A stretch of 42,174 nt of DNA from the NCBI GenBank assembly GCA_019116045.1, contig DXCK01000026.1:1-42174 (forward strand). Direction: 5' to 3'. Below, piece after piece: positions 25,569 to 35,325 of the stretch. Position 1 is the stretch's first letter. Every line of letters begins with the position of its first letter. The DNA is from Candidatus Bacteroides merdipullorum (lineage in GTDB: Bacteria; Bacteroidota; Bacteroidia; Bacteroidales; Bacteroidaceae). The translations under genes and the position numbers were made by a program. The notes under the pieces are model-generated. The model was not told the DNA's origin, did not search any database, and saw only the letters and a program-made list of their open reading frames with translations.

Positions 25569-25702
25569 CAACTTGTTGGACGCGGATGCCCGCTCTCATT
25601 AGGATAATATTTGATCCGGCTGGCGGCGAAAACTGCTTACGGACAGGCCGCACGGGCGTTTCCGACACACGGAGAAAGGAAAAAGAAAAAACAATATATA
25701 AA

Positions 25703-27448
25703 ATGACTTACAAATGGAATTACCTGACCATTACCCCCGAACAGGCAGAAGCAAGCCGACAACTGGCGCAGGCTTTGGGCATCAGTCCCATATTGGGCCG
25801 ACTGCTGGTAGAACGAGGTATCACCACGGTACAGGCCGCAAGGAAGTTCTTCCGACCCCAGTTGCCCGACTTGCACGACCCCTTCCTGATGAAAGACATG
25901 GATGTGGCAGTGGAACGCCTCAACCGGGCGATGGGCAGAAAAGAACGGATATTGGTTTACGGAGACTATGACGTGGACGGCACGACGGCCGTGGCGCTGG
26001 TCTATAAATTCATCCAGCAGTATTACTCGAACATTGATTACTACATCCCCGACCGATACAACGAAGGTTACGGCGTGTCGATGCAGGGAGTGGACTATGC
26101 CGCCGAGACGGGCGTGAAGCTGGTCATCGTGCTGGATTGCGGCATCAAGGCGGTAGAGGAAATCGCCTATGCCCGCGAGAAGGGCATCGACTTCATTATC
26201 TGCGACCACCACGTGCCCGACGAGGTGTTGCCACCGGCCGTGGCCATACTGAACGCCAAGCGCTTCGACAACACGTATCCGTACGAGCACTTGTCGGGCT
26301 GCGGCGTGGGCTTCAAGTTCATGCAGGCCTTTGCCATCAGCAACGGCATCGAGTTCCACCATCTCATCCCGCTGCTGGACTTGGTGGCGGTGAGCATCGC
26401 GTCGGACATCGTGCCCATCATGGGGGAGAACCGTATCCTGGCTTATCACGGGCTGAAGCAGTTGAATTCGAACCCCAGCGTGGGGCTGAAGGCTATCATC
26501 GACGTGTGCGGACTGTCGGACAAGGAGCTGACGGTGAGCGACATCGTGTTCAAGATTGGGCCGCGCATCAATGCGTCGGGGCGCATACAGAACGGCAAGG
26601 AGGCGGTCGACCTGCTGACGGAGCGCGACTTCTCGGCCGCGCTGGAGAAGGCGGGGCAAATCAACCAGTACAACGAGACGCGCAAGGATTTGGACAAGAC
26701 GATGACGGAGGAGGCCAACCACATCGTCGAGGGGTTGCCGCACTTGGCCGACCGCCGCTCCATCGTGCTCTACAACGAGGCGTGGCACAAGGGCGTCATC
26801 GGCATCGTGGCTTCGCGGCTGACGGAGATATACTACCGCCCGGCGGTGGTGCTGACGCGCACGGGCGACTTGGCGACGGGCTCGGCGCGCTCGGTGTCGG
26901 GCTTCGACGTCTACAAGGCTGTGGAGCATTGCCGCGACCTGCTGGAGAACTTCGGAGGGCACACGTATGCCGCAGGCCTGTCGATGCGGGTGGAGAAGGT
27001 GCCGGAGTTTACGCGGCGGTTCGAAACATTCGTGGCCGAGCACATACGGCCAGAACAGACCAGCGCCGTCATCAACATCAACGCGGAGATTGATTTCAAG
27101 GACATCACGCCGAGGTTTGCCGCCGACCTGAAGCGGTTCAACCCCTTCGGGCCGGAGAACGTGAAGCCGGTGTTCTGCACGCACAACGTCTACGACTACG
27201 GCACGAGCAAGGTGGTGGGCCGCGAGCAGGAGCATATCAAGCTGGAGCTGGTGGACAACAAGTCGCACAACGTGATGAACGGCATCGCCTTCGGACAAAG
27301 CTCGCACGTGCGGTTCATCAAGACGAAGCGGTCGTTCGACATCTGCTACACCATCGAGGAGAACACGCACAAGCGCGGCGAGGTGCAGCTTCAGATTGAA
27401 GATATCAAGCCTAACTGGAGGGACGATGAGCGGCAGAACAAGGGCTGA
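25703..27448 (+). CDS. recJ: Single-stranded-DNA-specific 5'-3' exonuclease RecJ
   Basis: A 581-residue DHH-family nuclease acting in RecF-pathway recombination, mismatch and base excision repair. Motifs are LVYGDYDVDGTTAVAL (residues 85-100), LDCGIKA, FIICDHHVPDEV near 160 (the DHH motif), a RINASGR-type segment near 292, and the DHHA1 motif GGHTYAAGLSM near 420. The C-terminal OB domain starts near 455. The length matches the family. The start at 25703 gives MTYKWNYL, the usual N-terminus before the DHH domain; the open frame upstream is not conserved. recQ starts inside the last 23 bp of this gene, so the two repair genes form a coupled pair. Confidence 0.96.
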   Translation: MTYKWNYLTITPEQAEASRQLAQALGISPILGRLLVERGITTVQAARKFFRPQLPDLHDPFLMKDMDVAVERLNRAMGRKERILVYGDYDVDGTTAVALVYKFIQQYYSNIDYYIPDRYNEGYGVSMQGVDYAAETGVKLVIVLDCGIKAVEEIAYAREKGIDFIICDHHVPDEVLPPAVAILNAKRFDNTYPYEHLSGCGVGFKFMQAFAISNGIEFHHLIPLLDLVAVSIASDIVPIMGENRILAYHGLKQLNSNPSVGLKAIIDVCGLSDKELTVSDIVFKIGPRINASGRIQNGKEAVDLLTERDFSAALEKAGQINQYNETRKDLDKTMTEEANHIVEGLPHLADRRSIVLYNEAWHKGVIGIVASRLTEIYYRPAVVLTRTGDLATGSARSVSGFDVYKAVEHCRDLLENFGGHTYAAGLSMRVEKVPEFTRRFETFVAEHIRPEQTSAVININAEIDFKDITPRFAADLKRFNPFGPENVKPVFCTHNVYDYGTSKVVGREQEHIKLELVDNKSHNVMNGIAFGQSSHVRFIKTKRSFDICYTIEENTHKRGEVQLQIEDIKPNWRDDERQNKG

Positions 27449-29570
27449 CGAGAAGTGCCCTGAGGGGTCGTCGGAAAAAGACCAGGGGATTCCTGAAAAA
27501 AGACCACGGTGTTTCCGGGAAAAGACCACGGTGTTTCCAGAAAAAGACCGCGGTGTTTCTGAAAAAAGACCGCGGTGTTTTCCGGAAAAGACCGCGGTGT
27601 TTTCGGAAAAAGACCGCGGTGTTTCTGAGAGCGCCCCGGCATCTTCGCCAGACACCCCCGCGGACGACCTCTACCGAGGGCTGCTGAAGCAGTACTGGGG
27701 CTACGACTCGTTCCGCGGCATCCAGGAAGACATCATCCGCAGCATCGCCTCCGGCCGCGACACGCTGGGCCTCATGCCCACGGGCGGCGGCAAGTCCGTC
27801 ACCTTCCAAGTGCCCGCACTGGCCCGCGAAGGCATGTGCCTGGTGGTCACGCCCCTCATCGCCCTGATGAAAGACCAGGTGCAAAACCTCCGCGCCCGCG
27901 GCATACGCGCCCTCTGCATCCACGCAGGCATGGAGCGGCAGGAGATTGTCACCACGCTGGAGAACGCCATCTTCGGCCACTACAAGTTCCTCTACGTCTC
28001 GCCCGAACGGCTGGACACCGACATCTTCCGCACCAAGCTGCGGCGGATGCACATCAGCCTCATCACCGTCGACGAAAGCCACTGCATCTCGCAATGGGGC
28101 TACGACTTCCGCCCGGCCTACCTGAAGATTGCCGAAGTGCGCGCCCTGCTGCCCGGCGTGCCCGTACTGGCACTGACAGCCACCGCCACCCCACAGGTGG
28201 TAGACGACATACAGCAGAAACTCGGCTTCGCCCAACCCAACGTCTTCCGCATGAGCTTCGAACGGCAAAACCTGGCCTACATCGTCCGCCGCACCAACGA
28301 CAAATCCGAAGAACTGCTCCACATCCTGCACCGCGTCCAGGGCAGCGCCATCGTCTACGCACGCAGCCGGCGCCGCACCAAGGACGTGGCCGAACTGCTG
28401 GCCGCCCAAGGCATCACCGCCGACTACTACCACGCCGGACTGGACGACGCCACCAAAGACCTGCGCCAACACCGCTGGCAGACGGGCGAAAGCCGCGTCA
28501 TGGTGGCCACCAACGCCTTCGGCATGGGCATCGACAAGCCAGACGTCCGCCTCGTCATACACATCGACCTGCCCGACTCCATCGAAGCCTACTTCCAAGA
28601 AGCAGGACGGGCCGGACGCGACGGACAGAAAGCCTACGCCGTCATCCTCTACAACTCCGCGGACAAAGCCACACTGAAACGCCGCATCCCCGACACCTTC
28701 CCCGACCCAGACTACATCCGCCAGGTCTACGAACACCTGCAATACTACTACCAGATGGCCCTGGGCGACGGACTGGACTGCGTGCGCGAGTTCAACATCG
28801 AAGACTTCTGCCGCAAATTCCACCACTTCCCCGTGCCCGTCGACAGCGCCCTGCGCATACTCACCCTGGCCGGATACCTAGAATACACCGACGAACAAGA
28901 CAACGCCTCACGCCTCGTCTTCACCATCCAACGCGACGAACTCTATCGCCTGCGCGGACTGGACAACGACACCGACCGACTCATCCACCTCCTGCTGCGC
29001 TCGTACACAGGACTGTTCACCGACTACGCCTTCATCAACGAAGACCTGCTGGCCACACGCACCGGACTCACCCGGCGCCGCGTGTACGAACTGCTGCTGC
29101 ACCTCTCGCAAATACACATCATCAGCTACATACCCCGCAAAAAAATCCCACACATCAGATACACACGCGCCAGGGTCGAAACCTCACAAATCCACCTGCC
29201 GCCCGACGTCTACGACGAACGGAAGAAACGCTACGAGGCACGCATCAACGCCATGCTGGACTATGCCGACAACGACACCCTGTGCCGCAGCCGCCTGCTG
29301 CTCCGCTACTTCGGCGAAAAGAACGAACACGACTGCGGACACTGCGACACCTGCCTGGAATCTCGCGGCCAACAGCCCTCCCCTTCCCCCGAAGAAATCC
29401 GCCAAACCCTCCTGCAAACACTGGAAAAATCCCCCATGACACCAGCGCAGGTATCCCACGCAATCCCCATAAAACAAGAAACACTGGCAGACCTCCTGCA
29501 CGAACTCATCGAAGAAAGATGCGTGACTTACGAAAACGGAATACTGAATTTGCGAAGAGAAAACAAATAA
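27426..29570 (+). CDS. recQ: RecQ-family ATP-dependent DNA helicase with repeat-encoded N-terminal extension
   Basis: A 714-residue 3'-5' helicase. Walker A is MPTGGGKS (Lys123), motif II is VDESHCISQWG near 215, motif VI region is GMGIDKPDVRLVIH. The zinc-binding cysteines are visible as CRSRLL...DCGHCDTC near 620, followed by a short winged-helix-like tail; no HRDC domain is evident. The ATG at 27426 follows GGAGGG at a good distance and overlaps recJ by 23 bp. Residues 17-67 are encoded by the 22-bp tandem array at 27473-27626 and read as repeats of the types EKDRGVS, EKRPRCFP and EKTAVFS. The helicase domain starts only at about residue 80 (LYRGLLKQYWGYDSF). A GTG at 27619 is the main alternative start; no in-frame ATG lies between. 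Confidence 0.92.
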   Translation: MSGRTRADEKCPEGSSEKDQGIPEKRPRCFREKTTVFPEKDRGVSEKRPRCFPEKTAVFSEKDRGVSESAPASSPDTPADDLYRGLLKQYWGYDSFRGIQEDIIRSIASGRDTLGLMPTGGGKSVTFQVPALAREGMCLVVTPLIALMKDQVQNLRARGIRALCIHAGMERQEIVTTLENAIFGHYKFLYVSPERLDTDIFRTKLRRMHISLITVDESHCISQWGYDFRPAYLKIAEVRALLPGVPVLALTATATPQVVDDIQQKLGFAQPNVFRMSFERQNLAYIVRRTNDKSEELLHILHRVQGSAIVYARSRRRTKDVAELLAAQGITADYYHAGLDDATKDLRQHRWQTGESRVMVATNAFGMGIDKPDVRLVIHIDLPDSIEAYFQEAGRAGRDGQKAYAVILYNSADKATLKRRIPDTFPDPDYIRQVYEHLQYYYQMALGDGLDCVREFNIEDFCRKFHHFPVPVDSALRILTLAGYLEYTDEQDNASRLVFTIQRDELYRLRGLDNDTDRLIHLLLRSYTGLFTDYAFINEDLLATRTGLTRRRVYELLLHLSQIHIISYIPRKKIPHIRYTRARVETSQIHLPPDVYDERKKRYEARINAMLDYADNDTLCRSRLLLRYFGEKNEHDCGHCDTCLESRGQQPSPSPEEIRQTLLQTLEKSPMTPAQVSHAIPIKQETLADLLHELIEERCVTYENGILNLRRENK
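27473..27626 (+). repeat. Tandem palindromic array D, 7 units of 22 bp, inside the recQ reading frame
   Basis: Seven units of the form GGAAAAAGACCGCGGTGTTT begin near 27473, 27495, 27517, 27539, 27561, 27583 and 27605; the AGACC element recurs at exact 22-bp steps from 27479 to 27611. The core ACCGCGGT is a perfect palindrome, flanked by A-runs and T-runs. Because 22 is not a multiple of 3, successive units are read in different frames, yet no stop codon arises on the recQ frame. The first unit is more diverged than the rest. Confidence 0.9.
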
Positions 29571-29575
29571 TTCAT

Positions 29576-29583
29576 TACTTTTG
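29576..29583 (+). promoter_or_regulatory. -7 box for the TPR-protein gene
   Basis: TACTTTTG matches TAnnTTTG and begins 6 bp after the recQ stop codon, 30 bp before the next ATG. A TTTG at 29549-29552 lies slightly far upstream for a -33 element. Confidence 0.65.
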
Positions 29584-29612
29584 CACACGGAACATTAACA
29601 CACATACGCAAC

Positions 29613-30572
29613 ATGGGATTCTTAAAATCTTTCTTCTCGGGAAAACCCGACAACCCGATGGCCGAACAAGAGAAAGCCAAACAAAAAAACTTCGACATCT
29701 TCAAATACGACGGCATGCGCGCCCAACGGATGGGACGACTGGACTACGCCATCCGCTGCTTCACCGAAGCACTGGCCCTGCACGACGATTTCGAAACACG
29801 CAACTACCTGGCACAAGCCTACACACAGGCCAACCAACCGGAAGAAGCACGAAAACAGTTGGAACAAATGGCACAGATGGAACCGACACACACCTCCACC
29901 TTCCTGGCCCTGGCCAACATCTGCTACATGCTGGAAGACTATCCCGCCATGGCACAAGCCGCCCAGAAAGCCATCAGCCTGGAAGAAGGAAACGCCATGG
30001 CACACTATCTGCTGGGCAAAGCCGACAACGGACAAGGCGACGGAATCATGTGCATCGCCCATCTCACACAGGCCATCACCCTGAAAGACGACTTCACCGA
30101 GGCACGCTTGCTGCGGGCCGAAGCACTGATGAAAATGCACCAATACAAAGAAGCGTTGGAGGACTTGGAAACCATCCTGGCCCAAGAACCGGATGAAGAA
30201 AACGCCTTGCTGCTGCGCGGACAAGTGGCAGAAGCCACCAATGCCCCAGAGAAAGCCGAAACAGACTACCGCCGCATCACCGAAATCAACCCCTTCAACG
30301 AACAATCCTTCGTATGCCTGGGACGCCTCTACATCGCCCAAAACAAACGGACGGAAGCCATCGAACTGCTGGACGAAGCCATCGAACTGAATCCAAACAG
30401 CCCGGCGCTCTATCACGAACGCGGACGCGCCAAACTGCTGAACGGAGACAAGGAAGGCTCGATGGAAGATTTGAAGAAAGAACTTGAACTGAACCCGAAA
30501 GAAGCAGAAAGTCTGAACGGTAGATTCGACAATCAACCACTGACACAACAAACCGATATCTTGGGGCTGTGA
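29613..30572 (+). CDS. Tetratricopeptide repeat protein
   Basis: A 319-residue, probably cytoplasmic protein with no signal peptide. From about residue 30 to 300 it is made of TPR units such as GRLDYAIRCFTEALAL, NQPEEARKQLEQMAQMEP, HQYKEALEDLETILAQEP, NKRTEAIELLDEAIELNP and GDKEGSMEDLKKELELNP, about eight in all, spaced near 34 residues. TPR arrays are protein-binding scaffolds, and no catalytic domain is attached. The partner is unknown. It has its own promoter box directly after recQ and is convergent with the efflux operon. Confidence 0.88.
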   Translation: MGFLKSFFSGKPDNPMAEQEKAKQKNFDIFKYDGMRAQRMGRLDYAIRCFTEALALHDDFETRNYLAQAYTQANQPEEARKQLEQMAQMEPTHTSTFLALANICYMLEDYPAMAQAAQKAISLEEGNAMAHYLLGKADNGQGDGIMCIAHLTQAITLKDDFTEARLLRAEALMKMHQYKEALEDLETILAQEPDEENALLLRGQVAEATNAPEKAETDYRRITEINPFNEQSFVCLGRLYIAQNKRTEAIELLDEAIELNPNSPALYHERGRAKLLNGDKEGSMEDLKKELELNPKEAESLNGRFDNQPLTQQTDILGL

Positions 30573-30584
30573 GAACGCCCTCAA

Positions 30585-30615
30585 AGCCGCCCTATCTGTC
30601 ACAGACCGGACGGCT
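30585..30615 (+). terminator. Hairpin between the TPR gene and the efflux operon
   Basis: AGCCG-c-CC (30585-30592) pairs with GG-a-CGGCT (30608-30615), enclosing an inner stem TCTG-tca-CAGA. It lies 13 bp after the TPR stop codon, between convergent genes. The T-tract on either strand is weak, so termination is plausible but unproven. Confidence 0.45.
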
Positions 30616-30665
30616 TCACATTTCACGAAGAGTAGTAATCATATTCATTAAGGTTTAGGCGACAT

Positions 30666-32045
30666 TCAATCGCAGCCTCCTCCCAGGGCGTGATAAAGTT
30701 CTATCACGCCCTGTATTTCGTCATAACGGTCGGAGGCAACTGCCAACTGTGCCGAAAGCAACGATTGCCGGGCGGTGAGCACTTGGAGGTAGTTCGTGTC
30801 CGATGAGTTTTCCATCAACAGTTCTGTGTCGCCCAACGTGATAGTGAGCTGCTTCACTTGGTCGCTGGCCAGTCGGATGCGTTCGCGGGCGGTCTGCCAT
30901 TGGGTGAGGGCGTTGTTCACCTCATTGCCTGCATCCAGCAGGGACTGGCGGAATTGCAGCACGGCTTCCTCTTGCTGCGCCTTGGCAATCTTCAGGTTAG
31001 CCAGGTTCTGCCCGCGGTTGAAGAGAGGTTGCACCAGCGAGCCGACAGCCTGGAGCAGCCATGCACCGGGGTTGGCCACGGCCGCTCCCCCGCTATTGGT
31101 CCACCCGGCCGAGCCACTGAGGGTTATCGAAGGATAGAAAGCCGCACGGGCGGAGTTGGTGGCATAGAAGGCCTGCATCAGGTTTGCCTCAGCCTGGCGC
31201 ACGTCGGGACGACGGGACAGAAGGTCGAGCGGCACCCCCACGCTAAGGTGGGAAGGAAAGTGCTGTCCGTCCATCGTACCGCGTTCCAGGCGCCGGGGTG
31301 TCAGACCGACAAAAACGCAAAGAGCATTTTCCTGCTCGATGGCCTGCTGCTGAAGGCTGAGCAGCGATGATTCGGCAGCCAGCCGCGAGGCTTCGGCCTG
31401 TGCCAGCGTGGCACGGTCGGCCTGCCCCGCCTGCATCAGGACGGCGAGGCTGCGGACGTATTCGCGCCAACTCTCGGCCGTCTGTTCGGTGATGCGTATC
31501 TGTTCGTCCAGCATCAGCAGGGCATAGTAGCTGTCGGCCACGGTGGCGACCACCTGCGTCTGCATGGCCTGCCTGTAAGCATCGCTGGCGAGGAGCGAGG
31601 CCAGGGCTTGCCGCTTGGAGTTGCGCAACTTGCCGAAGAGGTCGATTTCCCACGAAGCAGAGGCGCCCACGCTGTACGTCTTCTGCGTCTTCTGCCCGTC
31701 GAAACTCGACAGGGTGCCTGTCGGCTCCAATTGTACGGAGGGCAGGTAGGCCAGCTTCGACTGGCGCAGGGTGGCTTGCGCTTCCTCCACTTGCAGACGG
31801 GCTACGGCCAGGTCGGCATTTGCTGCCAATCCCTGTCGGATGAGTTGTTGCAGGCAAGTGTCGGTGAAGAGCTCCTCCCACCGCAACGTAGCGATGGAAC
31901 GGGTGGTGTCCGGGCGTGCTTCGGGACGGTAGAGGCTGTCCATGTCAGCCACCGCCTGCGCCGGACGCTCGTAATTGGTGTAGATGCCGCACGAGGCCAA
32001 CATTACGGCGGCAAACACTATCAGGGTATGTCTCAACATATTCAT
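30666..32045 (-). CDS. Outer membrane channel of an RND efflux system (TolC/OprM, NodT type)
   Basis: A 459-residue lipoprotein with lipobox LASC (Cys19). It has the two-fold repeated helical hairpin layout of the outer membrane efflux proteins: LRWEELFTDTCLQQLIRQGLAANADLAVA, the conserved SWEIDLFGKLRNSKRQA after the first strands, then RRPDVRQAEANLMQAFYATNSARAAFYPSITLSGSAGW at the second repeat. It should form the trimeric outer membrane exit duct. It is the last gene of the efflux operon, 49 bp after the RND pump gene. Confidence 0.94.
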   Translation of the reverse strand: MNMLRHTLIVFAAVMLASCGIYTNYERPAQAVADMDSLYRPEARPDTTRSIATLRWEELFTDTCLQQLIRQGLAANADLAVARLQVEEAQATLRQSKLAYLPSVQLEPTGTLSSFDGQKTQKTYSVGASASWEIDLFGKLRNSKRQALASLLASDAYRQAMQTQVVATVADSYYALLMLDEQIRITEQTAESWREYVRSLAVLMQAGQADRATLAQAEASRLAAESSLLSLQQQAIEQENALCVFVGLTPRRLERGTMDGQHFPSHLSVGVPLDLLSRRPDVRQAEANLMQAFYATNSARAAFYPSITLSGSAGWTNSGGAAVANPGAWLLQAVGSLVQPLFNRGQNLANLKIAKAQQEEAVLQFRQSLLDAGNEVNNALTQWQTARERIRLASDQVKQLTITLGDTELLMENSSDTNYLQVLTARQSLLSAQLAVASDRYDEIQGVIELYHALGGGCD

Positions 32046-32094
32046 ATCAATAAAGGACTTACAAACTAATAAATTTGTCTACTCACAATGAGGA

Positions 32095-35000
32095 TTATTC
32101 ATCACGCTTCCGCGCGGGCATCAGCCTTTCCTGCATCGCCTGGAAGACGATGAACAGGGCGGGCACCACAAAGAGCAGGGCCAGCGTGCCCACCAGCAGC
32201 CCGCCCACCACGCCGGTGCCGAGCGAGATGTTGCCATTGGCACCCGCGCCGCTGGCGAAGACCAGGGGGAGCATGCCGATGGCCATGCAAAGCACCGTCA
32301 TGAGGATAGGACGCAAGCGGATGGCAGCAGCCGACACGGCGGCCTGAGCCAGCGTCATGCCCTGTCGGCGGCGCGTGGCGGCGTACTCAGTGACAAGGAT
32401 GGCCGTCTTGGCCAGCAAGCCGATGAGCATAATGAGACCCGTCTGCATATAGATGTTGTTCTCCAATCCGCACAGGCGCGACAATGCGAAACTGCCCATC
32501 AGACCGAAGGGCACGCTGAGCATCACGGCCAGCGGTACGAAGAGGCTCTCGTAGAGCGCACAGAGGATGAGGTAGATGAAGACGATACAGATGGCGAAGA
32601 CGATGACCGTGTTCGACCCGCTGCCCGCCTCCTCACGGGTGATGCCGGCGTATTCGTAGCCGTAGCCCACGGGCAGTGTCTCCTGTGCCACCTCGGAAAC
32701 GGCGTTGATGACGTCGCCCGACGAATAGCCGTCGTTCATCATGGCATTGACCTGGATGCTGCTGTAGAGGTTGAAGCGCGTCAACGTCTCCGGCCCGTAA
32801 GCCTTGGTCAGGGTGACAAACTGGCCGATGGGAGCCATGTCGCCGTCTTCGGTGCGGACAAACATATTGTTCAGCGCGTCCGTGTCCAGGCGGAAATCCT
32901 TGTCGGCCTGGATGTAGACGCGATAGAGTTTGGAGAAGCGGTTGAGGTTGGAGGCATAGTTACCGCCGATGTAGCCGGACATGACCGAGAGGACGTCGCT
33001 GGGCGAGACACCCATGCGCTTGCACCGCGCGGCATCCACTTCGACCAGATATTGCGGGAACTTGGTGTCGAACGTCGTATAGGCCATCTGCACCTCCGGA
33101 CGGGCGTTGAGGGCGGCAATGAACTTGTCCGTATGCTCCTTCAGCGTCTCTATCGAGCCTCCGGCGCGGTCCTGCACGTAGAGTTCCACGCCACTGCCGG
33201 TGGAGTATCCCATGATGGTGGGCTGGGCGAAGGCGAAGAGCTTGGCACTGTGGACGTTCGCCGTCCGGCGGTATATCTCGCTGATGACCGACGTGATGTA
33301 GTCCTCGTCGTCGGGACGCTCGCTCCAGTTCTTCAGCTTGATGATGAGCATACCGCCGCTCGGCGCCTGACCGCCCATCATGCTGTAGCCCGACACGTTG
33401 GAGTAGCGTTCAATCTGCGGAATGTCCTTGATACAGGCCTCCACCTCCTCCATCGCCTTGATGGTCTGGTGCAGGCTGCTTCCCGGCGGGGTGGTGACGT
33501 TGACGAAGAAGGTACCCATGTCCTCGTCGGGCACAAGTCCCGTCTTGGTGCTGCGCATTAGTACAACGAGCAAAGCTACAGCAGCTGCTATCCCCACACC
33601 GATGAGCCACTTGCGACGGAAGAACCACTTCACGCCTCCCTTGTATTTATAGACCAGCTGGTTGAAGGCAGCCTCGAAGGCATGATGGAAACGGGAAGAG
33701 AAGCTCAGTTTCTCGCCGGTCTTCTTGTCCATGTGGGGCGTCATAATCAGCGCGCACAAGGCGGGGCAAGTGGTCAGGGCATTGAGGGCCGACAATCCCA
33801 CGGCCACGGCCATAGTCAGACCGAACTGCATGTAGAACGTGCCGCTCGTGCCGCCCATGAACGACGTGGGGATGAACACCGCCATGAACACGAGCGAGGT
33901 GGTGACGATGGCCGTCGCGATGCCGTCCATAGCACGGGTCGTAGCCCGGTAAGGCGAACGCACTCCCTCGTCGAACTGTGCCTGCACCGCCTCCACGACC
34001 ACGATGGCATCGTCCACCACCGTACCAATGACCAATACCAAGGCAAATAAGGTTAAAAGATTAAGGGAAAAGCCCGCCACATAGAGGAAGGCGAACGTGC
34101 CCACCAGCGACACGATGACCGACACGGCCGGTATGACCGTGGAACGTATGCTCTGCAGGAAGACATATACGACGAGGATAACGAGGATGATGGCCTCGAC
34201 CAACGTCTTCACCACCTCGTGGATAGAGGCATCGAGGAACTCCTTGGTGCTCATCACGTCCACCAGTTCCAGCCCCTTGGGCAGTTCCTGGCGCACTTCT
34301 TCCATCAGCCGGTCTATCTCGGTGATAATCTCATTGGCGTTCGAGCCTGCCGTCTGCGATATCATGGCCGTGGCACCGGGGTGTCCGTCGATCTCACTAT
34401 TGTAGGCATAACTCTGTGCCCCCAGTTCTATCTTGGCGATATCGTTCAGCCGCAACACTTCGCCGCTCTCCAATGCCTTCACCACGATGTTGCCGAACTC
34501 TTCGGCAGTCTCATATCGGCCTCGATACTTCAGGGTATATTGAAAGGTATTCTCCGAGTCCTCGCCCAATGTGCCCGTGGCAGCTTCAACGTTCTGTTCG
34601 TCGAGCACAGTAGTCACATCACTGGGCATCAAGCCATATTGAGCCATTCGTTGTGGGTCGAGCCAGATGCGCATGGCATAATCGCCCCCCATTACATTGA
34701 CATTGCCCACACCACTGATACGTGACAGGCGTGGCTCGATATTAATCTTGAAATAGTTGTTGATAAAAGTTTGGTCATACGAATCATCGGGACTGTAAAG
34801 GGCGATAATCTTTAGCATGGAGTTCTGACGTTTCTCCACCGTCACGCCAATCTTGGTGACTTCAGCAGGCAACAATCCCTCGGCCTCACTGACTCGGTTC
34901 TTCGTGTTTATAGTGGCCATATCAGGGTCAGTCCCCTGTTTGAAGTACACCATGATGCTACCCGAGCCTGTATTGGTCGAGGTAGAAGTCATGTAGAGCA

Positions 35001-35226
35001 TGTCTTCCACACCGTTAATGGCCTCCTCCAATGGAATGACCACTGACTTCTGTACCGTCTCCGCATTGGCACCCGTATAGGTGGTGGACACGCTGACCGT
35101 GGGCGTAGCAATGTCCGGGTATTGTTCCATCGGCAAGTTAACCAGCCCGATAAGCCCCACCAACAAAATAAGCACCGACACGACGCAAGCCAAGATGGGG
35201 CGGTCTATGAATAGTTTCAGTTTCAT
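32095..35226 (-). CDS. RND multidrug efflux pump, HAE1 family (AcrB/MexB type)
   Basis: A 1043-residue inner membrane proton/drug antiporter. The N-terminus FIDRPILACVVSVLILLVG is the first transmembrane helix of the family; PMEQYPDIATPTVSVSTTYTGA follows. The proton-relay acidic pair is in VIGTVVDDAIVVVEAV (TM4) and the relay lysine is in GLLAKTAILVTEYA (TM10). The second half repeats the layout after about residue 540 (LIGVGIAAAVALLVV). Length and motifs match AcrB-type drug pumps, not heavy-metal CusA types. Specific substrates cannot be predicted. It lies between the adaptor gene (about 100 bp) and the outer membrane channel gene. Confidence 0.96.
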   Translation of the reverse strand: MKLKLFIDRPILACVVSVLILLVGLIGLVNLPMEQYPDIATPTVSVSTTYTGANAETVQKSVVIPLEEAINGVEDMLYMTSTSTNTGSGSIMVYFKQGTDPDMATINTKNRVSEAEGLLPAEVTKIGVTVEKRQNSMLKIIALYSPDDSYDQTFINNYFKINIEPRLSRISGVGNVNVMGGDYAMRIWLDPQRMAQYGLMPSDVTTVLDEQNVEAATGTLGEDSENTFQYTLKYRGRYETAEEFGNIVVKALESGEVLRLNDIAKIELGAQSYAYNSEIDGHPGATAMISQTAGSNANEIITEIDRLMEEVRQELPKGLELVDVMSTKEFLDASIHEVVKTLVEAIILVILVVYVFLQSIRSTVIPAVSVIVSLVGTFAFLYVAGFSLNLLTLFALVLVIGTVVDDAIVVVEAVQAQFDEGVRSPYRATTRAMDGIATAIVTTSLVFMAVFIPTSFMGGTSGTFYMQFGLTMAVAVGLSALNALTTCPALCALIMTPHMDKKTGEKLSFSSRFHHAFEAAFNQLVYKYKGGVKWFFRRKWLIGVGIAAAVALLVVLMRSTKTGLVPDEDMGTFFVNVTTPPGSSLHQTIKAMEEVEACIKDIPQIERYSNVSGYSMMGGQAPSGGMLIIKLKNWSERPDDEDYITSVISEIYRRTANVHSAKLFAFAQPTIMGYSTGSGVELYVQDRAGGSIETLKEHTDKFIAALNARPEVQMAYTTFDTKFPQYLVEVDAARCKRMGVSPSDVLSVMSGYIGGNYASNLNRFSKLYRVYIQADKDFRLDTDALNNMFVRTEDGDMAPIGQFVTLTKAYGPETLTRFNLYSSIQVNAMMNDGYSSGDVINAVSEVAQETLPVGYGYEYAGITREEAGSGSNTVIVFAICIVFIYLILCALYESLFVPLAVMLSVPFGLMGSFALSRLCGLENNIYMQTGLIMLIGLLAKTAILVTEYAATRRRQGMTLAQAAVSAAAIRLRPILMTVLCMAIGMLPLVFASGAGANGNISLGTGVVGGLLVGTLALLFVVPALFIVFQAMQERLMPARKRDE

Positions 35227-35325
35227 AAGATGTATATATTGTAATAAGGTGTAAGTTATAAAAGATGCTTTCGTGAGCCATGGCAGGTTGTCAAAGCCAG
35301 ACTTGGCAAACCGCCAAAGGGAAAT

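Larger units (their letters stand above)
25266..25702. other. 437-bp gap between the susCD operon and recJ
   Basis: It holds the operon terminator (25294-25328), a short 22-bp array (25407-25472) and a promoter-like TACCTTTA (25561-25568) about 135 bp before recJ. Small frames here have no recognisable domain. The recJ frame stays open back to 25586, but that extension has no family similarity. Confidence 0.65.

Noticed and set aside
25637..27655. 672-aa open frame antisense to recJ and recQ
   Set aside because: It lies fully across two well-supported genes on the other strand, has no domain, and is explained by high GC content and the codon structure of the real genes.
27836..30196. 786-aa open frame in another frame across recQ and the TPR gene
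   Set aside because: The composition is dominated by Arg, Pro, His and Thr from frame-shifted GC-rich codons, and recQ and the TPR gene account for the same DNA with clear motifs.
35227..35325. Possible hairpin (TTGGC-aaacc-GCCAA) between the adaptor and pump genes
   Set aside because: The stem is only 5 bp with no T-run; too weak to call a terminator or regulatory site.
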